Shown: positions 22,771 through 30,842, counted from the stretch's first letter. The stretch is 64,000 nucleotides of DNA from Paenibacillus pinihumi DSM 23905 = JCM 16419 (GCF_000422505.1 NZ_KE383865.1:282726-346725), one strand, 5' to 3'. The notes: a model not told the origin generated them from the sequence alone. Numbers and translations: made by a program.

Positions 22771-23733
22771 ATGGCAGGACCTCAGTTGGGAGACGGATTC
22801 ACACGGATAGCCAACGAACTCCTGGATGCAGTTTGCAGATACAAATTTAACGGTGCGCAATTCCGCCTCATTATGAAAGTATGGCGGCAAACATACGGCT
22901 ACAGCAAAAAGGAAAATAAGCTCGCCATTACCTATCTGATTGAAGCGACAGGTTTATCAGAGAGCGCCGTAAAGAAGGAAATGAAAGCACTCATAGATGC
23001 TAATGTACTGATCGTAACAAAGCGCCAGACGAAAATTGATTCCAGGCACATCATGTTCAACAAAAATTATAACGAATGGAAAATCCCGAAAAGCGGTGAT
23101 GAAATGGCAGATCAATTGAACCTGTTTTCAAGCGATCAGGTACACGATTGTACACCTAATGATTCAAATTTCAAGGTGGACGATTGTGACCCTCATCAGG
23201 TGGACGATTGTGTACCTAGAAACGATTTCAAGGTACACGATTGTGACCCCAATAAAGAAATAAAAGATTTAAAGAAATCTTTTAAAGAAAAAGAAGCGAT
23301 GTTCGAAACCTTCTATGGAGTTTATCCAAGAAAGCAATCAAAGAAAAAGGCACAAGAGATTTGGAAGCGGCTTTGTAAAAAGGAAGGCTTCGATCCGGAT
23401 GTGGCTATACTTGGGGCAAAGAATTACGGAAAAACTTGCAAGCAGTTGGAAACGGAGCTAAAGTACATCGCCCATCCTACTACATTCCTGAATCAAGAAC
23501 GTTGGAGCGATTACCCAACTGTCGACCCTGAAGGATTAGCAGCTGGGAAGCAAAGTAAGTTCTCATCCAATTTAGACTTTTTTGCACAGCAGTTAGGTGG
23601 TGGAAACAATGACCAGGGAAGAGGCAATCTTATTGCTAGCCAAAGCATCAGCAGCTTACCCGAACAAACATCCGGATTTCAAAGAGAGTCCACAGATATT
23701 CGAAACTTGGGTACAGGCGCTACAAGAAGGTGA
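22771..23733 (+). CDS. Phage replication initiator (O-like, phage replisome organiser N-terminus)
   Basis: The product has 320 residues. Residues ~1-110 form the winged-helix replisome-organiser domain (GDGFTRIANELLDAVCRYKF, RLIMKVWRQTYGYSKKENKL, SAVKKEMKALID). Residues ~123-160 consist of four repeats of the type (Q/K)V(H/D)DC.P, encoded by iterons. Residues ~185-250 hold a second conserved block (FYGVYPRKQSKKKAQEIWKR, YIAHPTTFLNQERW) seen in phage O-like proteins. The 3' end overlaps the loader gene by 125 nt. It would bind its own iterons and recruit the helicase via the loader. Confidence 0.88.
   Translation: MAGPQLGDGFTRIANELLDAVCRYKFNGAQFRLIMKVWRQTYGYSKKENKLAITYLIEATGLSESAVKKEMKALIDANVLIVTKRQTKIDSRHIMFNKNYNEWKIPKSGDEMADQLNLFSSDQVHDCTPNDSNFKVDDCDPHQVDDCVPRNDFKVHDCDPNKEIKDLKKSFKEKEAMFETFYGVYPRKQSKKKAQEIWKRLCKKEGFDPDVAILGAKNYGKTCKQLETELKYIAHPTTFLNQERWSDYPTVDPEGLAAGKQSKFSSNLDFFAQQLGGGNNDQGRGNLIASQSISSLPEQTSGFQRESTDIRNLGTGATRR
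23138..23300 (+). other. Putative phage replication origin: four iterons and an A+T-rich stretch inside the initiator gene
   Basis: Four 19-bp copies of AGGT(ACA/GGA)CGATTGT(A/G)(C/A/T)ACC(C) lie at 23138-23156, 23174-23192, 23198-23216 and 23231-23249. Each is an imperfect palindrome with GGT...ACC ends. Spacings are 36, 24 and 33 bp, all multiples of three. The 50 bp that follow (23250-23300) are about 80 percent A+T, as in a DNA-unwinding element. Lambda-type phages place origin iterons inside their initiator gene in the same way. Confidence 0.8.
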
Positions 23734-23959
23734 TGCACAAACCGCTTTGCAAAACCTTAACCAGCATGTTCGAAAAAGCAACTTCTTCCCGGACATTGCT
23801 GACTTCCTTCGGGAGCCTAAGTTTGTGGAAGACTCAAGCAAGGTCCTGATGTTGGAATCAGCTCACGTAAACGCCCTTCTAGACGATTGGGAGCAAAGAG
23901 CAATAGATTGCCCGCCGCATATCCTTAAGCAGCTGGGAGGGCGTACAGATGGAGCATAA
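23609..23959 (+). CDS. Replicative helicase loader/inhibitor (G39P-like)
   Basis: The product has 116 residues from ATG 23609. The N-terminal helical domain (TREEAILLLAKASAAYPNKH...FETWVQALQEGDAQTALQNL) matches the loader and inhibitor family of phage SPP1 G39P. It would deliver the DnaB-like helicase, encoded next, to the origin. It overlaps the initiator gene by 125 nt and the helicase gene by 11 nt. Confidence 0.85.
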   Translation: MTREEAILLLAKASAAYPNKHPDFKESPQIFETWVQALQEGDAQTALQNLNQHVRKSNFFPDIADFLREPKFVEDSSKVLMLESAHVNALLDDWEQRAIDCPPHILKQLGGRTDGA

Positions 23960-25265
23960 CAGGATACATGATGCTGAAACGGCGGTATTAGGATCTATCT
24001 TCATAACTCCGGAATTAATCGATGATTGCTATCTTCAGCCTGAAGAATTTGTCGATGAAAGGCATCAGATGATAATGAGCTACTTCCGGTTCCTTGCGGA
24101 AGAACAAATCCCGATTGATCCTGTATCAATGGTACAGCAGTCCGGAAATAACATAACCGAAATTGGTGGGGTTTCGTATCTATGGCAGTTACGTCAATCG
24201 GTACCGACGACAAGTAATTTCGATTATTACCAAAAATTCATACGGGCTGACTATATCCGCAGAAAAACCGCTGATGTAACAAGGGAAATGTCCATGACGG
24301 CAGCGAACGGAGAAGGGGATGTAAAGGAGCACATTGCTCGCTGCCAAGAGAGGCTAGAGGAATTAGCAGAGCTCGCAACCAAAAACCAGAATCAGGGCTT
24401 GAAGCGCATGAGTTCCACTTTAGACGGCCACGTAAACCTTCTAAACGAGCGCAAGTCATCAAAGGGTATGACGGGAGCCAAAACCCTTAGCAAGGACGTA
24501 GACCGCCTCACAGGAGGCCATCAAAAGGGTGATCTTGAGGTAATTGCAGCCCGACCCAGCATGGGGAAAACGGCCTACATGATATCCGATGCAATCCGAA
24601 CAACTCAAGGCGGTGCTGCGGCAGCGATCTTCTCGGCAGAAATGTTGGAATTGCAAATAACGGAAAGGGCTATATGCGCTCTTGCTAATTTAGACAATGC
24701 AAAAATGCGATCGGGAATGTTCGATGATAAAGACTGGGAACGGTACAGTTACGCCCGTACGATTCTTGATTCACTCCCTATTTTTATAGATGACACAACA
24801 GGAATGACCATCCAACACATTCGCAAAGAAGTTAAGCGCCTGGTGAAAACCCAGCCTAATCTGGTTGTCTATGTGGACTATATTCAAATCATTGGTGGCG
24901 GCCGAAAGTTCAACAGCAGACAAGAGGAAGTGTCGTACGTTTCACGGCAGCTTAAACAGATAGCCAGAGAGTTTGGAGTCACCGTTTTGGCTCTATCACA
25001 GTTAAGCCGGGATGTTGAGAAGCGAGTAGACAAACACCCTATGATGAGCGATTTAGGGGAGTCAGGAGCAATCGAGCGGGATGCCGATATTATCACCTTC
25101 CTTTATCGGGATGAGTATTACAACAAGGAATCGGAACGCAAAGGAATTGTCGAACTCATCATCGCAAAGGGCCGGAACGTCGGTACTGGGCGAGTTGATA
25201 TGGCTTTCCTGAAGAACACTGGAAAGTTTGCTGATATTGAAACTGAACACAAAAAAGCCGGGTGA
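23949..25265 (+). CDS. Replicative DNA helicase, DnaB-like
   Basis: The product has 438 residues. The N-terminal domain starts NRIHDAETAVLGSIFITPEL. The C-terminal RecA fold has Walker A IAARPSMGKTAYM at ~residue 200, Walker B LVVYVDYIQII at ~305, the LSQLSRDVEKR segment, and GESGAIERDADIITFL. It is the phage's ring helicase (SPP1 G40P counterpart), slightly shorter than host DnaB. It is the fourth gene of the replication block. Confidence 0.93.
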   Translation: MEHNRIHDAETAVLGSIFITPELIDDCYLQPEEFVDERHQMIMSYFRFLAEEQIPIDPVSMVQQSGNNITEIGGVSYLWQLRQSVPTTSNFDYYQKFIRADYIRRKTADVTREMSMTAANGEGDVKEHIARCQERLEELAELATKNQNQGLKRMSSTLDGHVNLLNERKSSKGMTGAKTLSKDVDRLTGGHQKGDLEVIAARPSMGKTAYMISDAIRTTQGGAAAAIFSAEMLELQITERAICALANLDNAKMRSGMFDDKDWERYSYARTILDSLPIFIDDTTGMTIQHIRKEVKRLVKTQPNLVVYVDYIQIIGGGRKFNSRQEEVSYVSRQLKQIAREFGVTVLALSQLSRDVEKRVDKHPMMSDLGESGAIERDADIITFLYRDEYYNKESERKGIVELIIAKGRNVGTGRVDMAFLKNTGKFADIETEHKKAG

Positions 25266-25270
25266 TAAGA

Positions 25271-25519
25271 ATGAAAGTGAAACTAATTATAAGTGACGAT
25301 AGTTTCCAACGTGCTTGTGAAAACCTCATAAAGGGAGCCCGGAAGATCAAGGACCCGACGACTCCCAAGCACGAGTTGGCGGAACTTCAAAAGAAATATG
25401 AAGATTTAGCCGCAATGATTGATTCATACCGAGTCCGGGATTACCTAAAGCAATGTCCCAGTCAGATACCGCTTTACATCAAGATGGGGATTATCACTAA
25501 AGAGGAATTGGAGTGGTGA
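25271..25519 (+). CDS. Small helical hypothetical protein
   Basis: The product has 82 residues from ATG 25271; the alternative GTG at 25262 lacks a ribosome site. It is helical (ACENLIKGARKIKDPTTPKH, ELAELQKKYEDLAAMIDSYR). It follows the helicase gene closely and overlaps the next gene by a few bases. Function unknown. Confidence 0.5.
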   Translation: MKVKLIISDDSFQRACENLIKGARKIKDPTTPKHELAELQKKYEDLAAMIDSYRVRDYLKQCPSQIPLYIKMGIITKEELEW

Positions 25520-26373
25520 AATTGAGCAAAGAAGTGATTCATGTTGGACTATATGGCGGGAAAGGATTGTTCGGAGGAAAGGAAACAGCCCTAGAAGCTA
25601 GCATTGTGCAATGTGACAAATTCGACAAGTGCTCATTTTTTAAGGCTGATCAATGTGCGTGTGTCCGATCGATGTCATCTATTACTTGCCCCTTCGGGAT
25701 AGTGCGCAATGAAAAGGGGTACACATCGAAGGCAAGAAAATACTATGAATTTAAAAGCAAATGGAAGGAGCATGAGAAGTACGGAAAATTGAAGAGTCCA
25801 CCTTGTAAATTAGGATTGATAGACGATGTAGTTATTTTCCCGTATGCGTATGTCAATGTGGAAAAAGAGGATGGTAAGTGGGTTGTAAATGGGCCTAGGT
25901 TCTTTGATGGAGGGTCATCAGCAATTCCTTTAACTGAGTTCACGGTAGAACTTATTCGAGATATTGTATGCAAAAGACCTCAAGCGCTAATGGGTGGAGA
26001 AATTTCAAGTTATCAAGCGGAAGTGGTTCCTAAGTTTATCTCACACCTGAAGGAAGTCTTGCCTGAGAAATACGAGGAATTTGTTGCTGGGTTCCCGGGC
26101 TATGAACAAAAGATCGACTATGTGGGTAGAAAAGCAATTTTAACAACCCTTTCACCTTCTGCTGTGGAGTATAAAGCAAATCGGTATTCTCAATTTAATG
26201 AAATTTGGTATTGGGACGGTAAAATACTGACTTTTACATCAGGGCATGTGGGAGACTTTGGTGTGACCAAACATTACGAGGTAGAGAGTGTAGTTATACG
26301 GCCATCGGAAAAGTCTGTAGTCACCATCTCTGATAATAATCAAGTTAACAGCAACACGATTTTTGTGGACTGA
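25513..26373 (+). CDS. Hypothetical protein with N-terminal cysteine cluster
   Basis: The product has 286 residues from GTG 25513, with TTG 25522 (GGAG eight bases upstream) as an alternative start. Five cysteines cluster at ~residues 33-60 (CDKFDKCSFFKADQCACVRS, then ITCPFG), which could hold a metal or Fe-S centre. The remainder is a mixed fold. I do not recognise the family. Its place after the helicase suggests a DNA-metabolism role. Confidence 0.5.
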   Translation: MVKLSKEVIHVGLYGGKGLFGGKETALEASIVQCDKFDKCSFFKADQCACVRSMSSITCPFGIVRNEKGYTSKARKYYEFKSKWKEHEKYGKLKSPPCKLGLIDDVVIFPYAYVNVEKEDGKWVVNGPRFFDGGSSAIPLTEFTVELIRDIVCKRPQALMGGEISSYQAEVVPKFISHLKEVLPEKYEEFVAGFPGYEQKIDYVGRKAILTTLSPSAVEYKANRYSQFNEIWYWDGKILTFTSGHVGDFGVTKHYEVESVVIRPSEKSVVTISDNNQVNSNTIFVD

Positions 26374-26387
26374 ATGGAGTTGTGAAC

Positions 26388-26675
26388 ATGGGGCAGACCT
26401 ACGAGGAACAGTTCAGACGCTTCTTTCAGCGCTGCAAATCCATGACCCTTAAATCATTTCAAGAGTCCATGAACGTCCTGCATACGAGGGCGTACGCCGC
26501 CGCAGAACGCCAATACAAGGAAGCCATGGACATTGTCCTTACTCCAAAGCAAAAGGCCGCTGTAATTGAAAAGGCCAAGGAGATTCGGGAGCTATGGGAC
26601 GGCATGGGTACAGTCGAAACGAGCAAGACTCTCGAAGAGACATTCGGGGAAACGATAGGCAAAGTTGAAAAGTAG
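26388..26675 (+). CDS. Hypothetical helical phage protein
   Basis: The product has 95 residues from ATG 26388, eight bases after GGAG. It is helical and basic in the first half (YEEQFRRFFQRCKSMTLKSF). It lies twelve bases before the RuvC-like gene. Function unknown. Confidence 0.5.
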   Translation: MGQTYEEQFRRFFQRCKSMTLKSFQESMNVLHTRAYAAAERQYKEAMDIVLTPKQKAAVIEKAKEIRELWDGMGTVETSKTLEETFGETIGKVEK

Positions 26676-26686
26676 GAGGGGATGGG

Positions 26687-27235
26687 ATGCGATTCTTAGG
26701 AATCGATCCAGCAACAAAGACTGGGATTGTTGCGCTGGATATAGAAGGCAATGTGATCTTGGAAAGGGAGTTGAGGGGAGAGGGTCCTAAAGATCCCGGA
26801 GGGATTTCAGATCAGCAGCTTGTAGACCTGGAGAATCAACTTTTTCGCCTCATGTTACCCGGGGATCAAATTACACTCGAGTCTCCAGCACCGGGAACCA
26901 TTAAAGCAATAAGCACTGGCTTCATTCATGGCGGCATACGGACTATGATCCATCGTAAAGGGCTCCGATATGATTTGGTAAACCCAATGTGGACAAAAAA
27001 ATATGTTGATGTGAAAGTCAAACGCGGTCAAACACAGAAGGAAAAGAAGGAAGAAATGGCCGCTGCTGCACTAAAGTATTTCGGGTATTCTCACAAAAGC
27101 GACAACGTTGTCGACGCATACATTATTGCTCGCATATGTTTGAACATTTACTTGATGAGAAACCACAAACCTTTACTTGATAACGAAAGGATACAGAGGG
27201 AAGTAGTGCAGGACATAATCGAAAAGACGTTCTAA
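26687..27235 (+). CDS. RuvC-like Holliday junction resolvase, phage type
   Basis: The product has 182 residues. RNase H-fold motifs are GIDPATKTGIVALD (first Asp), TLESPAP (Glu) and DNVVDAYIIARIC (last acidic pair); the GQTQKEKKEEM stretch gives DNA contacts. It resolves or trims branched DNA from replication and recombination before packaging. It is the last gene of the replication block. Confidence 0.85.
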   Translation: MRFLGIDPATKTGIVALDIEGNVILERELRGEGPKDPGGISDQQLVDLENQLFRLMLPGDQITLESPAPGTIKAISTGFIHGGIRTMIHRKGLRYDLVNPMWTKKYVDVKVKRGQTQKEKKEEMAAAALKYFGYSHKSDNVVDAYIIARICLNIYLMRNHKPLLDNERIQREVVQDIIEKTF

Positions 27236-27264
27236 CCCCGCTCAAGCGATCGGGAGCGGGATTC

Positions 27265-27426
27265 GTGCGCTCAAAATCCGGGAAAACAGAATTGAACTTA
27301 TCGGTACGTTACGAAGCATTAAAAGAAATGCAAGCAAAAAGGATTGAAAGCAACATCGTAATGACTGAAAGAGCCTTAACGCCTATTGAAATCAAAATGA
27401 AATACAAGAGGTGGAAGCGCAAATGA
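27265..27426 (+). CDS. Small basic protein (53 residues)
   Basis: It starts at GTG 27265 after GGGAGCGGGATTC. It is helical and strongly basic (KEMQAKRIESNIVMTERALT, KMKYKRWKRK). Its stop overlaps the DUF3310 start (ATGA). It could bind DNA. Family not recognised. Confidence 0.5.
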   Translation: MRSKSGKTELNLSVRYEALKEMQAKRIESNIVMTERALTPIEIKMKYKRWKRK

Positions 27427-27692
27427 AAGAGGCAGTCAATCACCCAGACCATTACCAAGGATCGATAGAATGCATTGAAGCTATAGCTGTTGCAACAGAA
27501 GGCCTGCATGGGATCGAATCATTCAACACAGGCAACGCCATCAAATACCTTTGGCGCTGGAAACAAAAGAACGGAATCGAGGACTTACTCAAGGCCATCT
27601 GGTACATCCAAAACACTATCGATAGACAGGAGGTAGAAGAGAATGAGAAGGCCAATACCACGGCTCAAGAAAGAAGATTTACCCCCACCTAA
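27423..27692 (+). CDS. DUF3310 (SaV-like) phage protein
   Basis: The product has 89 residues from ATG 27423, overlapping the previous stop. NHPDHYQGSIECIEAI, FNTGNAIKYLWRWKQKNG and DLLKAIWYIQNTID match DUF3310, a small early phage protein often annotated as nucleotide-kinase related. Its 3' end overlaps the HTH gene by 50 nt. Confidence 0.85.
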   Translation: MKEAVNHPDHYQGSIECIEAIAVATEGLHGIESFNTGNAIKYLWRWKQKNGIEDLLKAIWYIQNTIDRQEVEENEKANTTAQERRFTPT

Positions 27693-28188
27693 CAGCAAAG
27701 TGGTCACCTATTATCTGAATAACAGCGAATTAGCTCTTGTGCATGCTGACCTGCGGCATCTTATCCCACATGCTTCACAGCGCGGGATGAAGTTCGAACC
27801 GGCAGACCCTAAGGTTTTCAAAACGTCAGAGCCTGAAGTAATAGAGCCAATCGCTGAACCAACCAGAGAATATTTTATGGAGAGTCTGGTTTCGGGGAAA
27901 AAGGCGAGCCAGATGGCGAGGGAATGCGGTATTGCCGAACAAACGGTTTACACAAGACTGCGTCGATACGGAATCAAAATCAAGGAAGTCCGGGAAGAAA
28001 ACAAACCATTGAAAGAGCACAAACCTAAAGTGGATGGACGGAAAAAAGACAGGCCAAGTAGAGAATTCTTTGTTCAGGCACTTGAGGAAGGCCGGGGAAA
28101 TCTCCAGCTTGCCGAGGAACTTAGTGTAACCACAAACACCATATCAAGATGGCTCAAGAGCTACGGACTCAATAGGCGGTCCAGATAA
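27643..28188 (+). CDS. DNA-binding protein with two HTH repeats
   Basis: The product has 181 residues; the ATG follows AGGAGGTAGAAGAGA. Two similar HTH units are visible: KASQMARECGIAEQTVYTRL (about residues 85-104) and NLQLAEELSVTTNTISRWLK (about 151-170), each preceded by a PTREYF/PSREFF strand and helix. A Pro/Lys/Glu linker joins them. It probably regulates transcription of the early region just upstream of the methyltransferases. Confidence 0.72.
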   Translation: MRRPIPRLKKEDLPPPNSKVVTYYLNNSELALVHADLRHLIPHASQRGMKFEPADPKVFKTSEPEVIEPIAEPTREYFMESLVSGKKASQMARECGIAEQTVYTRLRRYGIKIKEVREENKPLKEHKPKVDGRKKDRPSREFFVQALEEGRGNLQLAEELSVTTNTISRWLKSYGLNRRSR

Positions 28189-28200
28189 AGGGGTGATAGA

Positions 28201-29274
28201 GTGCGCAAGGCAAGTTTATTCAGCGGCATCGGCGGAATCGACCTGGCAGCTCATTGGGCTGGTATGGAGACGGTAGTATTTTGCGAGAGAGAGCCGTTCC
28301 CGCAGCGGGTGCTGCGCAAGCACTGGCCAGACGTCCCGATTATCGATGACGTACATGATTTTACGAGAGAGGAGATGGAGCGCCGTGGAATTGGAGCAAT
28401 TGACCTTATTTCCGCAGGATTCCCTTGTCAGCCCTTCTCCCATGCAGGTAAGCGAGAAGGTGCAGAAGACGAACGCTATCTATGGCCCGAAGTCGTCAGA
28501 GTCGTCGATGACATCCGACCCACTTGGTTTGTTGGCGAGAATGTTGCAGGGATCCTCAGTATGGCACAGCCAGATAGGGAAATTAAAGTGGTCAACCGGA
28601 TATCTAGTCGGACGGAAGAAGAAGACTTTTACGAGGCAGTATTTACACAACAAGAAGTTATGCTTATCCACGACATCTGTAAAGACCTTGAAAACATTGG
28701 ATATCAAGTCCAAGTTTATATTCTACCGGCTGCGGCTGTCGGTGCGAGCAACCCAAGAGACAGAGTCTTCCTTGTGGCCCACACCGAAATCGACACTTCG
28801 GGGGGATTGTCCATCCGAGAGGGAGAGACGGACGCCGGACTTGCGCGCACTTGTTCGGATGTGGAGCACCCCGAATGCATCAGATGCGGTGGGGTCACAC
28901 GGAGGGGGACAGAGCCGCAGCCTGCGGACAGATATAGCGGAGGTCAAGGTGGGGTTATGGCCGACACCTCAAGCGAGGGATTATCGCAGCGGGGACGATC
29001 CAGACGGGCCGAGGGCAATCCGGAAGCGGGAACAGGGTTGGACAGCGAATCTGAACGATGCTGTGAAGTTATGGCCGACTCCCAAAGCATCAGACGCCGT
29101 AATGGGGATGACCGCTCGAACGAGTGGGAGGCCCATAGAAAAATCGACTCACCTGCAAACGCAAGTGGGTTTGCAAGAAGCGAAGTTGTGGCCAACGCCG
29201 CACGCGAATTGCGGCGGGAGATGTGTAAAGGGCGGCATCAACCATTACAGGACACTCTATCTATCCTTTCCTGA
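28201..29274 (+). CDS. DNA cytosine-5 methyltransferase, C-terminally incomplete
   Basis: The product has 357 residues from GTG 28201 (AAGGGGTGATAGA). Motif I (LFSGIGGIDLAAHWAG), motif IV with the catalytic Cys (SAGFPCQPFSHAG), motif VI (GENVAGIL) and motif VIII (NPRDRVFLVAHT) are present. The usual motifs IX and X (LGNAV) are absent in all frames to 29500, and the final ~150 residues are a Gly/Arg/Ser-rich variable segment ending QPLQDTLSILS. The enzyme would have lost its SAM-pocket C-terminus and may be inactive. From 28385 to 29274 the same DNA is read in a second frame. Confidence 0.8.
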   Translation: MRKASLFSGIGGIDLAAHWAGMETVVFCEREPFPQRVLRKHWPDVPIIDDVHDFTREEMERRGIGAIDLISAGFPCQPFSHAGKREGAEDERYLWPEVVRVVDDIRPTWFVGENVAGILSMAQPDREIKVVNRISSRTEEEDFYEAVFTQQEVMLIHDICKDLENIGYQVQVYILPAAAVGASNPRDRVFLVAHTEIDTSGGLSIREGETDAGLARTCSDVEHPECIRCGGVTRRGTEPQPADRYSGGQGGVMADTSSEGLSQRGRSRRAEGNPEAGTGLDSESERCCEVMADSQSIRRRNGDDRSNEWEAHRKIDSPANASGFARSEVVANAARELRREMCKGRHQPLQDTLSILS

Positions 29275-29482
29275 ACGTTTTCAAGCGCAGATGGAAATGG
29301 AAGGTCGTTTTCGGAGGGAAATCAACGATTACACGCTTCTGAAGAAATATGCCGGAAAACGAAACGGTAAAAATTTTTACAGGCCATATGCGCTAACAGA
29401 ACTGAAAAAGGACATCGAAACGGGCGGCATTCAAGAGGACTTATTTATTCAAGCAGAGCAGCCATGCGCGTGCATTTTTTAG
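28385..29482 (+). CDS. WPTP-repeat phage protein overprinted on the methyltransferase gene
   Basis: The product has 365 residues from GTG 28385, with GGAG 4 or 10 bases upstream. It begins ELEQLTLFPQDSLVSPSP and then carries the repeats LWPTPKST, MWSTPNASD, LWPTPQARD, LWPTPKASD and LWPTPHANC. I recall phage proteins with an LTLFPQDS-type start and WPTP repeats next to Dcm genes. Here the frame is the +1 frame of the methyltransferase: motif IV DNA gives LTLFPQDSLVSPSP and the VADT-type repeats give WPTP. It continues 208 nt beyond the methyltransferase stop with a basic tail. Function unknown. Confidence 0.6.
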   Translation: MELEQLTLFPQDSLVSPSPMQVSEKVQKTNAIYGPKSSESSMTSDPLGLLARMLQGSSVWHSQIGKLKWSTGYLVGRKKKTFTRQYLHNKKLCLSTTSVKTLKTLDIKSKFIFYRLRLSVRATQETESSLWPTPKSTLRGDCPSERERRTPDLRALVRMWSTPNASDAVGSHGGGQSRSLRTDIAEVKVGLWPTPQARDYRSGDDPDGPRAIRKREQGWTANLNDAVKLWPTPKASDAVMGMTARTSGRPIEKSTHLQTQVGLQEAKLWPTPHANCGGRCVKGGINHYRTLYLSFPERFQAQMEMEGRFRREINDYTLLKKYAGKRNGKNFYRPYALTELKKDIETGGIQEDLFIQAEQPCACIF

Positions 29483-29500
29483 GGGTAGAGGCATCCCCTC

Positions 29501-29695
29501 TTACCCCGATAAGATATCGGATACCTTTTTAACCTTAGCAGCGAGAGTGGAGTTCTGGTCCAGCTTGACGTATTGCTGGAATGCTTCCTGCAGGAGAGCG
29601 CCCTTCTCCCTTTTAGTTACAAACGCCCATGCATCCAGTAATTTGAGAAAGTCATCATCTAACCTGAAACTGGTCGTGGTTGTTGATTTAGTCAT
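29501..29695 (-). CDS. Ribbon-helix-helix (CopG-like) protein
   Basis: The product has 64 residues from ATG 29695 (AGAGGTGCATA). TTTTSFRLDDDFLKLLDAWA forms the strand and first helix, followed by KREKGALLQEAFQQYVK. It is the only minus-strand gene between two methyltransferases. As an antitoxin-like or repressor fold without a toxin beside it, it is probably an autonomous repressor. Confidence 0.75.
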   Translation of the reverse strand: MTKSTTTTSFRLDDDFLKLLDAWAFVTKREKGALLQEAFQQYVKLDQNSTLAAKVKKVSDILSG

Positions 29696-29755
29696 TATGC
29701 ACCTCTAAACATAGGATTTTAAACAGTATATCGCAGATTGAGGAGGGTTGATAGA

Positions 29756-30842
29756 TTGATCTTACAGGGAGATAACATGCAGATTATGCCGGAGCTCGAG
29801 GCCGAGTCGTTTCATACCTGCGTCACTAGCCCACCTTATTGGGGACTACGGGATTACGGCATACCGCCAACGGAGTGGCCGGAGACAACATATACACCGA
29901 TGCCCGGGCTTCCGCCAGTGACCGTGGCAGCATGGACCGGCTGCCTGGGGCTGGAGCCAACGCCGGAAATGTTCGTCGCTCACAGCGTTGCAGTCTTCCG
30001 AGAAGTGTGGCGGATGCTTCGTCCAGATGGGACGCTCTGGCTCAATTATGGGGATAGTTATGCTAAAGCAGGTATTTCGGGCATGGGCGATCCAACAATA
30101 GGAGAGCGGAATTTAGGGGGCATGAAGCCAATAGCCAAAACCATTCCCACTGCACTGAAAACCAAAGACCTGATCGGGATACCGTGGCGCATAGCCTTTG
30201 CTTTGCAAGCTGATGGCTGGTACCTGCGGATGGATAACATCTGGAGCAAGCCTAACCCCATGCCCGAGAGCGTACAGGATCGGCCGACGAAGGCGCATGA
30301 GTATATGTTCCTTTTGAGCAAGTCGGAGCGCTATTACTACGACTACGAAGCCATTAAAGAGCATATGGCAGATTCGAGTCTTTCCCGGCTCCAGCAGAAC
30401 ATTGCGGATCAGAAAGGCTCTGACAGGGCAAATGGGGGGGGGCAAAACGAACGGGCGCATGAAAGCCGTAGGCAAGGCGTACAGCTTCGCACGAAAGGTA
30501 AATGAAGGAGATGTGCCAGGCCAACAAAAGCAGCACCAGGAGGATAGGGAGGACATTGAGTATTCCGGATCCCGTAACAAGCGGTCCGTATGGACAGTGG
30601 CCACAGCTCAATTTGCCGAAGCGCATTTTGCAACGTTCCCGGAAAAGCTGATTGAGCCTTGTATATTGGCCGGAGCTCCAGCAGGCGGGCGTGTACTGGA
30701 CCCGTTCGGAGGTAGTGGTACCACGGAAAAGGTCGCACTGGAAAACGGTCGGGAATGCACGATTATCGAAATCGGAGAGCAGTATGTAGATATAGCGAAG
30801 CGTCGGGTATCGACGATTCAGCCTAAGATGCAATTCATTTAG
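29756..30842 (+). pseudogene. Site-specific DNA methyltransferase (beta class) split by a frameshift in a G9 tract
   Basis: The start is TTG 29756, eight bases after GAGGAGGG. The first frame (to 30505) holds motif IV TSPPYWGLRDYG and WRIAFALQADGW. The second frame (to 30842) holds motif I DPFGGSGTTEKVALENG and the C-terminal GRECTIIEIGEQYVDIA. The order IV then I and the SPPY box suit N4-cytosine or N6-adenine enzymes. The frames join at nine G residues (30434-30442); with eight G the protein reads through as a ~361-residue enzyme. This copy is therefore OFF, by mutation, by reversible slippage or by sequencing error. Confidence 0.82.
30434..30442 (+). repeat. Homopolymeric G9 tract in the methyltransferase gene
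   Basis: Nine consecutive G occur where GGC AAA ACG would continue the reading frame if only eight were present. The product before and after the tract is otherwise intact. Poly-G tracts of this length are the usual substrate for slipped-strand phase variation, mostly described in epsilon-proteobacteria and Neisseria. Confidence 0.85.
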
